Assembly: GCA_032718475.1 (NCBI GenBank)
Contig: JAUCBJ010007289.1
Coordinates: forward strand, 310,001-374,000
Direction: 5' to 3'
Length of the DNA stretch: 64,000 nucleotides
From: Nemertoderma westbladi
Lineage: Eukaryota; Xenacoelomorpha; Nemertodermatida; Nemertodermatidae
Below the pieces are notes generated by a model that saw only the letters and a list, made by a program, of their open reading frames with translations, did not search any database and was not told where the DNA came from. Both the position numbers and the translations under genes were made by a program. Below, piece after piece: positions 21,943 to 32,427 of the stretch (position 1 is its first letter; each line of letters starts with the position of its first letter).

Positions 21943-24900
21943 TTAGGGAGGTGGTCGTGGGAAGAGTGTCTTGCCTTCCATAGTTTCCGGAGAGTTCTCT
22001 GTCTCTTTCCAGTAAACATAAACGACCAACTGGGCGGTTGAGTTGTGCGTCTCAAATATTATGCCTGGCTTCTTGAAGTTACGCCGCATGACGACGAGTT
22101 CTACCGAGCGCACTAAACCATCATCCGAGATGTGAGTCTCGATGATACGACCTGTCTGCCACCGTTTACGTGGGAGGTCTGGATCTACAATAAGTACCAT
22201 ATCTCCGGCGCTGACGTTTTCTTGCTGCGCAAACCACTTAGTTCGAAGTTGTAGCGTGGGCAGATAATGTTTCTCGAAATGGTCAGTGAAATGACGGGAT
22301 AGCAACTGCATAAGTTGCCAAGTTCGACGGCAGTATTCGTCTCCGTCGGCAATCTCCGATCGTGGGAGCATGGCTACAGGTTTCTTCAGTAGGAAGTGCG
22401 CGGGTGTTAGCGCTTCCAGGGAATCGGGACTCGATGAGACTGGCATAAGCGGTCTCTCGTTGAGATAGGCAGCTATTTCCTCCATTAATGTCCATAAAAG
22501 TTCGTCGGTGAGATACGCGCGGCATGGCACTATAAAGTGAAATGCGGTCTTGACACTTCTAATTAATCTCTCCCAACTTCCTCCCCACCAAGGGGCGTCG
22601 GCGGCGTTGAAGGTCCAGCTAGACGCTGTTATCCTTAGCTGATCGTCCACCTGTCTTTGGTTCCAGTCCTTCACGTAAGCCTGTATTTCGTTGTTGGCAC
22701 CAATGAAGTTCGTTCCCTTATCCGATCTCATGGTATTACTCGTCCCGAAGCGAGCGATCTGTCGGCGTAAACTTAAGACGAAGCTGTTGGTAGATAGATC
22801 GTTCACCATATCGAGATGGATGGCTCTACAAGTCATGCATACGAAGATGACACACCATCTCTTGACTATAGTCCTAGCACGATATACTTCAATAGGGCCA
22901 AATAAATCTACACCAGTATTAGTAAAAGGTGGTTCATAGAAGCTTACTCGTTCCCTAGGTAATTCTGCCTCTCGCTGTGTTAAAGGCCTACTGAATGCTT
23001 TCCTACAGGGTATGCAGTTCCTAAGAACTTGGTTCAGAGCTCTACGGGGTTTATAAAAATAATAGCGAGTTCGGATTTCGCTAAGAACTCGTTCTCTACC
23101 AGCATGATAAAGTTTGCTGTGAACATCTACAATCATCTTGATTTGTACTTCAAGATTTCTAATGAGTATGGGGAATTTAGTGTCAAAGGATAATGGCGCA
23201 TTGGTGAGCCTTCCTCCAACACGTATTAACCCATCTATCATTGTGCTAGAGAAGCGATCCCTTAAGCGCATCTGCGGATTTCTCAACAACAGGAAATACT
23301 TATCGGAATCCTCATAGCATTGCAGGAGTCTCAGTATCTGCTTATTGGTTTCTTCATGCTCCTGGTAACCAATTTTCTCTTTTAGAAACCGGTTGGATGT
23401 CTTATATTTGGGTAAATTTTTAATAACATGAACTTGCGCAGATGTCAATGGAGCGGTATCACTAATGGTCTTCGTCCTGAAGTAGTGATGATGAAAACAT
23501 CGCCTTAAATATGTGACGGCTTTACAGAGCCGATTCCAGGAACTGTAATGATGCATTGCTCTCTGCAGCATGGGTGAGATTCCTTGCGAGACGTCTGGTA
23601 TTCCAGATTTCCAATCTCTATCTCTAATTTCCACAACAGACTTATTTGTGGCGAGGGATTGTGGATCCGAAGCATAATTTCCGGAAGTATGTAATACAGA
23701 TAGATCGATCGTCGGTTTAAATAACTTCGATTTACTCGCCCGGGTTTTAGGTTTGACTGTCTCCGCTCCCTTGGCTTGTCTAATCTCCGCCGTAGTAAGG
23801 TGAGGAGGCCATTCATCCTCTTCCTTGCTCAGGAAGTCGGGTCCACCCAACCAGTCTGGAGTATCTATCAGTTCCTGTGGAGTTGCTCCCCGGGAGGCAA
23901 TATCGGCTGGATTAATCGTACCAGGGCAATGTCTCCATTGATCTATCTTTGTGCGACTAAGAATAATAGCTACCCTGTTAGTAACAAAAACGCTGAACTG
24001 ACAGACTTCATTGGTTAGATACTCCAACACGAGTAAAGAGTCGGTCCAATAAACCGTTTTCTCCAGTGGATAGTCGATTTGTTCTGTTACGTTCCGGCCG
24101 ATGGCTGTAGCGTATAAAGCCGCCTTTAACTCCGCTCGAGGAACCTTTAACTTGTTGTTAATCAATGCCTTAGAGGTAACCAAGGCGACTTTGATTCCAT
24201 CCGGAGTTTCGACTCGAAGATATGCTACTATACCTATTCCCATGTCGCTGGCGTCTCCAAACACATGGAGTTGATAGGAATACGTAGGAAGAACATGACC
24301 AAAATATGCACGGGAAATTATAAAGTTCTCGATGGCCGGTAGAGAATCTTCCAATTTCATCCATTTCTTCAACAGTTCTCCCTTAAGCGGATCGTCCCAT
24401 GAGTGGTTTTCAAGCCACATTTGTTGTACTAAACTCCGAGCAATCAATATAACTGGGCTAATAAATCCCAATGGGTCGAAATAAGTGCTCAGGATACTTA
24501 AACAAATCCGTTTGGTCCGAACTGGATTATCTCGCTGTTTTAGCTGAAAAAACAGGATATCTTTTTCAGCGTCCCACTTCAAGCCAAGCATCTTGGTTTC
24601 TGGAAGATCATCCTTTATTAAGTCTAGGTCTTTCGCTCCTCGGTCTTCTACCGGTATCGCTTCCAGAAACTCACGGGAGTTGCTGGTGAATTTCGTCAGT
24701 CGAAATCCACCTCTTTTCAAACACTCTACCGTTCCTTTCGCGACATCTATGGCTTCTTCTACTGATGGAAGGGACCTTAAATTGTCGTCCATGTATATAT
24801 TACGTTTGATGTTGTCTATCACCTCTTTGGAGAAGGCGTCTCGGTTGTCATTCGCAGTGGTTCGCACCACGGAGCAGGTGTTGGAAGGGCTTGATATGAT

Positions 24901-25137
24901 CCCAAAAGCCTGGATGGTCATCCAGTACTCTACCGGTTTCTGGTTGAGGTCTCCTTCAGGCCACCACAGAAATCTCAGACTGTCTCTATCTCTATCCAGC
25001 GCCTTGACTTGTAAGAACATTCCTTCTATATCGGAGGCGAACGCGATGGAATATTGTCTTAATCTTAAAAGTATTCCCAACAAAGATTGGAGTAAGTTGG
25101 GTCCTGGTAACAACTCGGAATTGAGGGATTGGCCCAT
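21943..25137 (-). CDS. pol: Element A pol, second part: RT, RNase H, integrase
   Basis: Continues in the same frame as the gag-protease frame after one stop codon; the ATG at 25137 is probably not a natural start. Seen in order: RT palm with ASDIEGMF (first Asp) and IYMDDN (residues ~114-119, catalytic YMDD), RNase H with VFGDASDMGIG and VYWTDSLLVLEY, the integrase HHCC zinc region (VHSKLYHAGRERVLSE then CIPC), and the integrase core with NTGVDLFGPI, MRSDKGTNFIG and WGGSWERLI (D,D,E). The C-terminal extension after the chromodomain-like region (GDMVLIVDPDLPRKRW) is specific to this element group. All catalytic residues look intact. Confidence 0.93.
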   Translation of the reverse strand: MGQSLNSELLPGPNLLQSLLGILLRLRQYSIAFASDIEGMFLQVKALDRDRDSLRFLWWPEGDLNQKPVEYWMTIQAFGIISSPSNTCSVVRTTANDNRDAFSKEVIDNIKRNIYMDDNLRSLPSVEEAIDVAKGTVECLKRGGFRLTKFTSNSREFLEAIPVEDRGAKDLDLIKDDLPETKMLGLKWDAEKDILFFQLKQRDNPVRTKRICLSILSTYFDPLGFISPVILIARSLVQQMWLENHSWDDPLKGELLKKWMKLEDSLPAIENFIISRAYFGHVLPTYSYQLHVFGDASDMGIGIVAYLRVETPDGIKVALVTSKALINNKLKVPRAELKAALYATAIGRNVTEQIDYPLEKTVYWTDSLLVLEYLTNEVCQFSVFVTNRVAIILSRTKIDQWRHCPGTINPADIASRGATPQELIDTPDWLGGPDFLSKEEDEWPPHLTTAEIRQAKGAETVKPKTRASKSKLFKPTIDLSVLHTSGNYASDPQSLATNKSVVEIRDRDWKSGIPDVSQGISPMLQRAMHHYSSWNRLCKAVTYLRRCFHHHYFRTKTISDTAPLTSAQVHVIKNLPKYKTSNRFLKEKIGYQEHEETNKQILRLLQCYEDSDKYFLLLRNPQMRLRDRFSSTMIDGLIRVGGRLTNAPLSFDTKFPILIRNLEVQIKMIVDVHSKLYHAGRERVLSEIRTRYYFYKPRRALNQVLRNCIPCRKAFSRPLTQREAELPRERVSFYEPPFTNTGVDLFGPIEVYRARTIVKRWCVIFVCMTCRAIHLDMVNDLSTNSFVLSLRRQIARFGTSNTMRSDKGTNFIGANNEIQAYVKDWNQRQVDDQLRITASSWTFNAADAPWWGGSWERLIRSVKTAFHFIVPCRAYLTDELLWTLMEEIAAYLNERPLMPVSSSPDSLEALTPAHFLLKKPVAMLPRSEIADGDEYCRRTWQLMQLLSRHFTDHFEKHYLPTLQLRTKWFAQQENVSAGDMVLIVDPDLPRKRWQTGRIIETHISDDGLVRSVELVVMRRNFKKPGIIFETHNSTAQLVVYVYWKETENSPETMEGKTLFPRPPP

Positions 25138-25164
25138 ATATAGAGTAGAGCCATCGAATACGAC

Positions 25165-25167
25165 TCA
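25165..25167 (-). other. Single in-frame TGA inside element A pol
   Basis: The only interruption of a frame that is otherwise open from 30075 to 21943. It lies early in the reverse transcriptase region (just after HHYVPKPGKPHEV), not at a gag-pol boundary, so a mutational stop is more likely than a regulated readthrough site. Confidence 0.85.
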
Positions 25168-28100
25168 TACTTCGTGGGGTTTACCGGGTTTGGGAACGTA
25201 ATGATGTGTTAAGTAATACGTTCTCTCAGTCACTGGTGTTCCTTCCGGTACTCGCTCCGCGTATCCCTTTGTTATAAATTTCTTCAACTGAGTTTGGTAC
25301 ATTTCTTTAGCTGAAGCATTGGCCGTAAGGCATTGATGTAATTGAGCGATTCTTTTCTCTGCCAAGGGTCTGTTATTTATAAATCTAGGTTCTCGTTTTC
25401 GAAATGGTAGGCCGATTTCATATCTACCTTGGTCCTTTAAAAAACGTGTAGTTGTTTCCTGGATTTGCTTGGCTCTTTCTTCTTCTATCGATAGGGCCTT
25501 ATCGTATGAATTGGGCTCTACCAATTCTTGAGTAAAGAATCGTACGGCGAGTTCGTCCCGAGTTCTGGCGTTGTAGCGCTCTATCTCATCATTTAGTTCG
25601 TCATTGTATTCAATGGGTCCCGATGGGCGAATCAGTTGACATAGGTTCACCTGGTTTTTCCACGTTTTGTTTTCTGTAAGTAGGTCGATTGTGTTCTCTT
25701 CATCGAAGAGTTGGTAGATGTCGTCATTATCTGAGGAGTATGGTGTTCCCTCAGTTAGTTCGTCCACCTCACTGCTCTCCTCTTCCCAATCGTTTACTTG
25801 GTATATTCGTTCTTGTGGCATTCTCTCTTCGAGAGTCCTGCGGGAAGGGCCAGTAAAGTACCAACCTACTCTAGTTCTTACCGCATAGGTTTGCAGTGGC
25901 TGCGGTTGAGCAGGCCGTTTCTCCAATGTTTCGAGCACCTCATGCGCGTTTTGGCCGATGAGTATTTGCACTCCAGGATAATCTGTCTGGAATCGAGGTA
26001 TCTTAAGATGTTGGATGCTCTCATCCTCGTCCCAATTATAAAGGTCTGCTTGGGTAGTAGCGAAGTTCTTTATAGCCACCATTTTTACCGACCTTATACC
26101 TTGTGCTCCTAATTTATCCTGGGGGGTGGACAACACACCTACATAGTAATCTGCCGTTAGGGTAGATTTCCAAACCTGCATAATTCCTGACATATTCAAT
26201 TTAGTCCGGAATTTGGGTTGTCCAGCAAAGATATCTTCGGCTAGTTCTTGATCGATGAATGTTCCTGTGCTGCCGGAGTCAAGGAGGGCGTTCACTATGT
26301 AACTTTTGTTAGGACCGTGAACTCTTACCTGCACTACAGGAAATTCTCTGATTCCTACGTTGGAAGTTGGAGCTTTCCAAGATGGTTGTCTGGCAAAAGT
26401 AGTTGGGGGAAACTCATTGTTGGTGTCCTTTTCATAAGTAAGTGCTCGATACACCGCGGTATTGATTAGATAACAGGATTCGTTGGCGTCGGAGAATTCG
26501 TCAGTATAGAATCCTTCCATCTCAGATTCTTGATCAGTGTCATTTACATCACTGAATTGGACATGTAGTTCGGGCTCACTTACCTGACTCGGGTTGTCTC
26601 GTTCGAACTCACTGTGTAACAAGATGTTATGTTTCGCGCCACACTTTGCACACTTTACGTCGGAGTAACAGGTTCGCCGTTGGTGTCCTGGTCTGAGGCA
26701 ATTATAGCATAACCGCTTATCCCACACGACTGCACGTCTGTCTACAAGGGATTTCTTTAGAAATTCAGCACACGCACTCAAACGGTGGGTCCCGTCGCAC
26801 AGCGCACAGTTAGGTTTTATGTTACTCACTTTACCTTGGGTAACCTGATGCACTCTCGTTCTTTCTTCGGGCTTTCTTCCGCGCATTCTGTTAGGAGACT
26901 GAGGAGGGGTCTTGGCAACCTGTTCTCTCCTATCGTTGGTTCGAGCCTTGTATTTACTTACGTCCTTTGAGGTTTTGCCAACGTAGTAAGATCGATCAGT
27001 GTCTTTCCCGCTGTCCTCTTCTTGAGAAGCTTGGCTTTCGCCGTCGTCAGTGTAACACACCGGTGTTACTCTTCTCCTAGAAGCGGGTTTCTCACTTACC
27101 TTATTTTCCGATGTTTTCTCTCTGGACTGCTTGATGAGTTGTAGTTTTACTTCACCATCTAAGAAGGACATGAGATCAGCCATGGTAGGGCTTCGTCGTT
27201 GTTGTTCATTCATGTACAACACTTTCTTGTCCCAGCGTGTACATACTCCACCCTTTGGTAAAGTAGAGACTACGGCTCCAATAACCATGGAACTCTGATA
27301 TTCATGAGATTTACCTAACCAGTCCAATTGTCTACAGATCTCCTGAATCTCATCGGAAAACTCTATAATCCCGCTACTAAGAAAGTTTCGGGGGGCTACT
27401 AATTTTGCATACAAATACTTAGCTATGTTATCCTTGTTACCATACCTGACGTTTAATGTATCCCAAACTTGTCTTAATCCTTCTGGATGTCCAATAAACT
27501 TTAACGCCATTAACTTGGGAGGTCCTTCCAAGCACTTGATGAGGAATCTAAGTTTCTCTCCGTTAGATAGTACAGAGTTCTGTATGCTATCTTTGTAATA
27601 TTCATTGAAAGGTAACCATTTCATCTCATCTCCATTGAATTTAATGATCTCTCCCACTTTGACCGCTTGGCGGGCTTCTGTTCTAGCCATCTGACGCGTA
27701 AAGCTTTCTTGGGCCATCGTGTTATTTAATATCGAATTATCGGTATATAAATTTCTCGGATCATTATCAGGTCTATAGGGAATATCATTAACAACAGGTT
27801 TATAATCACCCTTAATAGGGTTTGCTATAGGAGTTTCTACTTCACTAGCAGTATAGATGCGTGTAGGCTCCACACCTTGCGCATGTAATACTTCAGACCT
27901 AACAGGTTGACACAATGTTACTGGGGGTATTGGTATACCCTTTTGTATATTGACTAATTTGTCGCGTTCTAGCGCGATACTTCGCTGCACTTCTTGCAAT
28001 TCTGCCCTACCTTCCCTTACGGTTCCCTTAAGTTGGTGGACAGTCTCCTGCATCTGTCCGAGCAGGAGATTCATCCCCCGACGTCCCTCCTCTACCCACT

Positions 28101-30075
28101 CGACCGCCGAAGCGGGAGTCGCCAACATTGTAGCGGGCCGACGCGGGACGACGGGAGACAAATCCTTGATTTCTCTCTCAGTGCCCAGGACAGGGATATT
28201 CTCATGGACTGTTCTACCGGGTACAGGCAGTGTAGTACTGTGTAAAGGGAATTTAGAGTTAAGCTCTGGAAGTACAGGGGTCTCTAGCACAGGAGTGGCT
28301 TTGGGAATGACAGGCCTAATTATTTCAGGCTCATCAACTATAGTAGGGAGTCTTTTGACCTTAATAATTTGGTCTGTAGGTTCTATACTACTTAAGTCTG
28401 TGCTAGCTAGTTGTCTTCTAACAGCTGGGGGCAAATCAGGCAATTTGTGACGGTGAGATGTTTTTCTACGCCTGCTTAGACGAGATCTATTTCCTCCGCC
28501 TTCAGGATCGGTGGTTTCGCTTTCCTCCGATGATGTGTATCCCTGGCGTTTGGGAGTAGATCTTCTCATCATCTGCATGTGACTAGCAGTTAACTGTTTA
28601 TTTATGTTGTCTTGCGTCTCTTGCAGATTTTCCAACTCCAGTTGGGTAGTCTCCTCAGACGCTCTCCGTTCTGCTTCTGCCACTGCCTTTGCTGCTTTTC
28701 TTTCTACTTCTGCTTCTGCCATTGCCGCTGCTACTGCTGCTGCCTTTCTTTCCACTTCTGCTTCTGCCATTGCCGCTGCTACTGCTGCTGCCTTTCTTTC
28801 CACTTCTGCTTCTGCCATTACCGCTGCTACTGCTGCTGCCTTTCTTTCCACTTCTGCTTCTGCCATTACCGCTGCTACTGCTGCTGCCTTTCGGTCCTCT
28901 ATCCGTCTTTTCTTTACTTGTTCTTCTTGGACTCTAGCGAGGCGGAGTTTTTCATCAAATTTAGCTTGGTTCGCAGCTAACATTTCCGCATCGATTGAGT
29001 CCAACACAAGCTTGGTTCCTTCACTATTGGGGCGAAGTCCAGCCAGTCGTCTCCTCAACCCACGAACTTCATCACCCAAGAAGCGTTGATAGTCTGACAG
29101 ATAGATGTCTATGGCGTCTCTCCAGGGCGGCTTCTCTGCTGCTGTCTCTTCGCTTTCCACTTGAGAAAGGGTGGCATTGGTTGGTTCTTCATAGGTTGGT
29201 CTCTCAGCCAGCTGGGATTTCCACTGGGCCGTTTCTTGAACTTTGAGACCTACCCGCTGGAACCAAGTCTTGACAGCAACCTGCAGCAACGTGTCCTGTC
29301 TTCTTTTGGAAGTTTCCTCAAAGGCTGATAGGATTAGTCTAATGCGTAGGGTTCTTTCGCGTACTTGATAAAGCAGCTCTTCCTGCTCTTGAGGTCCTTG
29401 GGGTTGTCGAAACAGTTGTTCTTCCAATCTCTCTAAGGAGCCGAAGAATCCCTGCACATATCCTGCTGCCGACCTCTTCCAAACAGCTGGATCCATCGTA
29501 TCTTTAGCCACTCCCATCCTGTGTATATCTTCCCAAGTAGCTTCGGACAAATCTAACGGGAGTCCGGGTCCGGGAAAGTTCCATTGTGACTCGACAATAG
29601 ACATCAATTCTTCCCTGGCGTATCCCGCATAACTATCTTGGGTCGCTCGCTTACTTCTCGCCCAATCGGCTTGATGTTCCTCCACCGCAATCAATATTGT
29701 AGTTAGCACTGCGGCAGGAAGGGTGAGAAGGGGATCCGAGTAGGCTGTAGCCGCCATCTGCACTCCGCGTTCGGGGGTCAGCTCTACAGTATCCGAACTA
29801 CTGGAGCTATCGGGTCGCTGGGAACGAGTTTCTTGACTAGGATGTTGCTGCTGTTGGACAGCTGCTTCCTGGTTCCGTTTGACTTGGGCCCGAGTGCCGA
29901 TGATAGACCTACGGTGTTGGATTAGCTTAGGGTCTGATACTACTACTGGAGGGATGACCTTTCTTTCAGTAGGAGGTGAGCTGAACTCCTTTCTTAATCG
30001 CTCCACTCTCCTATCTGTGTCACAGATGGTTGTATCGATTAGACTGTCTGACAGGTTTTGCTGGGTGTCAGACAT
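25165..30075 (-). CDS. gag-pro: Element A gag-protease and start of RT
   Basis: A 1636-codon frame starting ATG at 30075. The N-terminal ~780 residues are unusually long: a Ser/Thr-rich start, a segment rich in aromatic/charged helices, and then four 17-residue Ala/Glu repeats (ERKAAAVAAVMAEAEV type, ~380-460) likely to form a coiled coil. Next is the DUF1759-type BEL/Pao gag domain (about 785-930, FNGDEMKWLPFNEYY). Three cysteine/histidine knuckles follow at about 1088-1150 (CALCDGTHRLSAC, CYNCLRPGHQRRTC, CAKCGAKH). A DUF1758 aspartic protease has ALLDSGSTGTFID near 1267. The frame ends within the RT fingers. Gag would form particles, the protease would process the polyprotein and RT would copy the RNA in the cytoplasm. 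Confidence 0.93.
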   Translation of the reverse strand: MSDTQQNLSDSLIDTTICDTDRRVERLRKEFSSPPTERKVIPPVVVSDPKLIQHRRSIIGTRAQVKRNQEAAVQQQQHPSQETRSQRPDSSSSSDTVELTPERGVQMAATAYSDPLLTLPAAVLTTILIAVEEHQADWARSKRATQDSYAGYAREELMSIVESQWNFPGPGLPLDLSEATWEDIHRMGVAKDTMDPAVWKRSAAGYVQGFFGSLERLEEQLFRQPQGPQEQEELLYQVRERTLRIRLILSAFEETSKRRQDTLLQVAVKTWFQRVGLKVQETAQWKSQLAERPTYEEPTNATLSQVESEETAAEKPPWRDAIDIYLSDYQRFLGDEVRGLRRRLAGLRPNSEGTKLVLDSIDAEMLAANQAKFDEKLRLARVQEEQVKKRRIEDRKAAAVAAVMAEAEVERKAAAVAAVMAEAEVERKAAAVAAAMAEAEVERKAAAVAAAMAEAEVERKAAKAVAEAERRASEETTQLELENLQETQDNINKQLTASHMQMMRRSTPKRQGYTSSEESETTDPEGGGNRSRLSRRRKTSHRHKLPDLPPAVRRQLASTDLSSIEPTDQIIKVKRLPTIVDEPEIIRPVIPKATPVLETPVLPELNSKFPLHSTTLPVPGRTVHENIPVLGTEREIKDLSPVVPRRPATMLATPASAVEWVEEGRRGMNLLLGQMQETVHQLKGTVREGRAELQEVQRSIALERDKLVNIQKGIPIPPVTLCQPVRSEVLHAQGVEPTRIYTASEVETPIANPIKGDYKPVVNDIPYRPDNDPRNLYTDNSILNNTMAQESFTRQMARTEARQAVKVGEIIKFNGDEMKWLPFNEYYKDSIQNSVLSNGEKLRFLIKCLEGPPKLMALKFIGHPEGLRQVWDTLNVRYGNKDNIAKYLYAKLVAPRNFLSSGIIEFSDEIQEICRQLDWLGKSHEYQSSMVIGAVVSTLPKGGVCTRWDKKVLYMNEQQRRSPTMADLMSFLDGEVKLQLIKQSREKTSENKVSEKPASRRRVTPVCYTDDGESQASQEEDSGKDTDRSYYVGKTSKDVSKYKARTNDRREQVAKTPPQSPNRMRGRKPEERTRVHQVTQGKVSNIKPNCALCDGTHRLSACAEFLKKSLVDRRAVVWDKRLCYNCLRPGHQRRTCYSDVKCAKCGAKHNILLHSEFERDNPSQVSEPELHVQFSDVNDTDQESEMEGFYTDEFSDANESCYLINTAVYRALTYEKDTNNEFPPTTFARQPSWKAPTSNVGIREFPVVQVRVHGPNKSYIVNALLDSGSTGTFIDQELAEDIFAGQPKFRTKLNMSGIMQVWKSTLTADYYVGVLSTPQDKLGAQGIRSVKMVAIKNFATTQADLYNWDEDESIQHLKIPRFQTDYPGVQILIGQNAHEVLETLEKRPAQPQPLQTYAVRTRVGWYFTGPSRRTLEERMPQERIYQVNDWEEESSEVDELTEGTPYSSDNDDIYQLFDEENTIDLLTENKTWKNQVNLCQLIRPSGPIEYNDELNDEIERYNARTRDELAVRFFTQELVEPNSYDKALSIEEERAKQIQETTTRFLKDQGRYEIGLPFRKREPRFINNRPLAEKRIAQLHQCLTANASAKEMYQTQLKKFITKGYAERVPEGTPVTERTYYLTHHYVPKPGKPHEV
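28689..28900 (-). repeat. 51-bp in-frame minisatellite in element A gag
   Basis: Four copies of a 51-bp unit encode a 17-residue Ala/Glu-rich heptad-like repeat. The copies are nearly identical. The same gag region in element B has a differently organised Ala-rich expansion, so the tract changes rapidly while staying in frame. Confidence 0.85.
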
Positions 30076-32427
30076 GTTTAGCTATACAGTTGAATGCCTA
30101 CTGCTATAGTTACAGTTAAAGCAAGTCTAGTAATTCAGTATGACCGTTGGCCTAGTACCGTTAATTTATTACAGTATATTAGAATACCGGTATACACTTA
30201 TAATATATATAAGTATTGTAAACTAGTTTTGTCACAGAGTACCAGTATATAATTTTAGCACAAATATATATAAATATATAATACGCCTATCATGAATACC
30301 GGTATACAGCTTACACTTATAGTATATATAAGTATAATTATGAACTAGAATTAATTACAGAATACCGGTATGATTTCAGCCCAAATTTATAGAAATAAAT
30401 ATAATAAGCCTATGGTAAATACCGGTATGTCAATTATTTTAGAATAATTGAATTTCTGAATATTTTAGGGTTACTTGGTTACTTTAACTTACTTTATTAC
30501 CGTTATTTAAGCAGTAGTCCAACTGATATTGAGACCTAGTTGTTGTATGGCAGGCCTACTATTTATAAATCGTTTGAGTTGATTTATAATATTTATATAC
30601 CCATTTAAAATGGGTTTTGTCAATATTTGAAATAAATGTTATTATTTCTGGGGGAAGTCACTACACAGAAGCTGTGCGCTCTCAGTGAAGTGCTACTTAT
30701 GGGACACTAAAACAGATAATTCTAATTTACCTAAGTTACTTAATACTACAAATTACTTACAATACGGGTGAGATTAAATCTCTAATTAAACACAACAAAA
30801 TATTACGTACGAAATTTTTAGGGTAATTTTACAGGAAGTCTACAAACCAGCCTAACAAAGGGTTAGAATTCTGGTTATTACAACGGACAGGGTACTACGG
30901 TATTTGAAAATAATAAGTAGTAGTAAATACACTGCGTTGTCCAGATAGGAAAATACCACCGCCTGACGACCTATAGCCGTATCGCTGTAGGTACTACGTT
31001 ATGTATCACGGAGTGTTCCTACCTGGAAGTTAATTACCGCGGACTACCAGATCCAACGTGCCTATTAACCACTTTACAACACAAATATACTGCCTACACA
31101 CTAATTACCTTCGGAAAGCACTGTACACTAAACCCTAAATTAGGTACAAATACTGGTACAACAAATAATCAGTAGTTAAATATACTTGAACAGTTAAAAG
31201 AACCACGGCATCTGCTGGAGTGACCGGAGCACAAAGTCACCAGTCTTTACCTACGCCAAGCAGCCCGTGTAGTACCGGGGTTAATTTAACTATAACGGTA
31301 TGTGTAACAAGCACAATTACTGTAGGAATAAACTTGGGGACATGAATGTTGCGAATAATCGCATAAACTCTGAATAATAAATATTACGCTACCCGTACAG
31401 AATACTCAAACAAAATACAAACCAAACGCTGGCAGACTACCACCAAGCCTAAATAAACTACAGTATGTGCAGATTCCGAAATGGTTAGTTAGTATGCGTT
31501 CTAACACGGTAGCACGACTTATTCTTTAAGAGGGGATTGACCTTACATCTATGGCTGCCCCAACTTACTAACTGGCACTTTATCAGACAAACTCTACACA
31601 CGCAGCAATCTCTTCAGACCTAATAATAGCTAGACAACAATCCAGCCTACAAAATATCTGAGTAATAACTATTACGGTACCTGAACAGACCACACAAACA
31701 AACACAGGCCAAAACGCTGGCAGAATACTGTCAAGCCTAAATAAACTACAGTATGTGCAGATTCCAAAATGGTTAGTTAGTATGCGTTCTAACACGGTAG
31801 TACGACTTATTCTTTAAGAGGGGATTGACCTTACAGCCCTGGCTGCCCCAACTTACTAACTGGCACTTTATCGGACAAACTCCACACACGCCGCAATCTC
31901 TCCAGACTCAACAACAGTCAGACAACAGTCCAGCCTACAATTATCTGAACAATCTGAGCAGACTTACACGTCTTCAGCTCAATATTAACTTACATGTAAA
32001 TAAAACCGACAGAAATAAGTAAAATCTCAATAAAAAACCAGGGCGGCCGTTCCCTGATTAAGTACTAAGACCTACCGGTATACAACAATCAAAATCGAAT
32101 AATACTAATGTACTTATACTGGAAGTACCGGTTAGGACAGTTGGGCCTACAGACCTACAGCAGTACCGATTCTGGCAGTTGGGCCTACGGACCTACAGCA
32201 GTACCGGTTCAAGCAGTTGGGCCTACGGACCTACAGCAGTACCGATTCTGGCAGTTGGGCCTACGGACCTACAGCAGTACCGGTTCAAGCAGTTGGGCCT
32301 ACGGACCTACAGCAGTACCGATTCTGGCAGTTGGGCCTACGAACCTACAGCAGTACCGGTTCAGGTTTACCGGTCGACCGGTACTTTCAACTTTATTGCT
32401 TACTGCAATAAAGTCAATAACTGTTAT
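30076..32427 (-). other. Element A 5' leader with ~300-bp duplication and 38-bp VNTR
   Basis: Non-coding leader between the 5' LTR and gag. It holds several ACCGGTAT palindromic motifs (30180-30430). A tandem duplication has a period of ~300 bp (about 31430-31650 and 31730-31945). A 38-bp repeat with six copies starts at 32138, 32176, 32214, 32252, 32290 and 32328, alternating GGTTCAAG and GATTCTGG types, so the real period is 76 bp. The homologous leader in element B (44619-46884) has the duplication and three VNTR copies. Confidence 0.75.
32391..32413 (-). promoter_or_regulatory. Hairpin beside the 5' LTR, primer-site region of element A
   Basis: CTTTATTGC and GCAATAAAG form a 9-bp perfect stem with a 5-nt loop. 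It is kept in element B at 46846-46868 although the bases between it and the LTR differ. The first ~30 nt inside the LTR contain no TGG-initiated stretch that would pair with a tRNA 3' end. In A these bases form another short inverted repeat (AATAAC/GTTATT). Confidence 0.5.

Noticed and set aside
28604-29089. Plus-strand Ser/Ala-rich ORFs opposite gag
   Set aside because: Antisense shadow of the Ala-rich coiled-coil repeat of gag.
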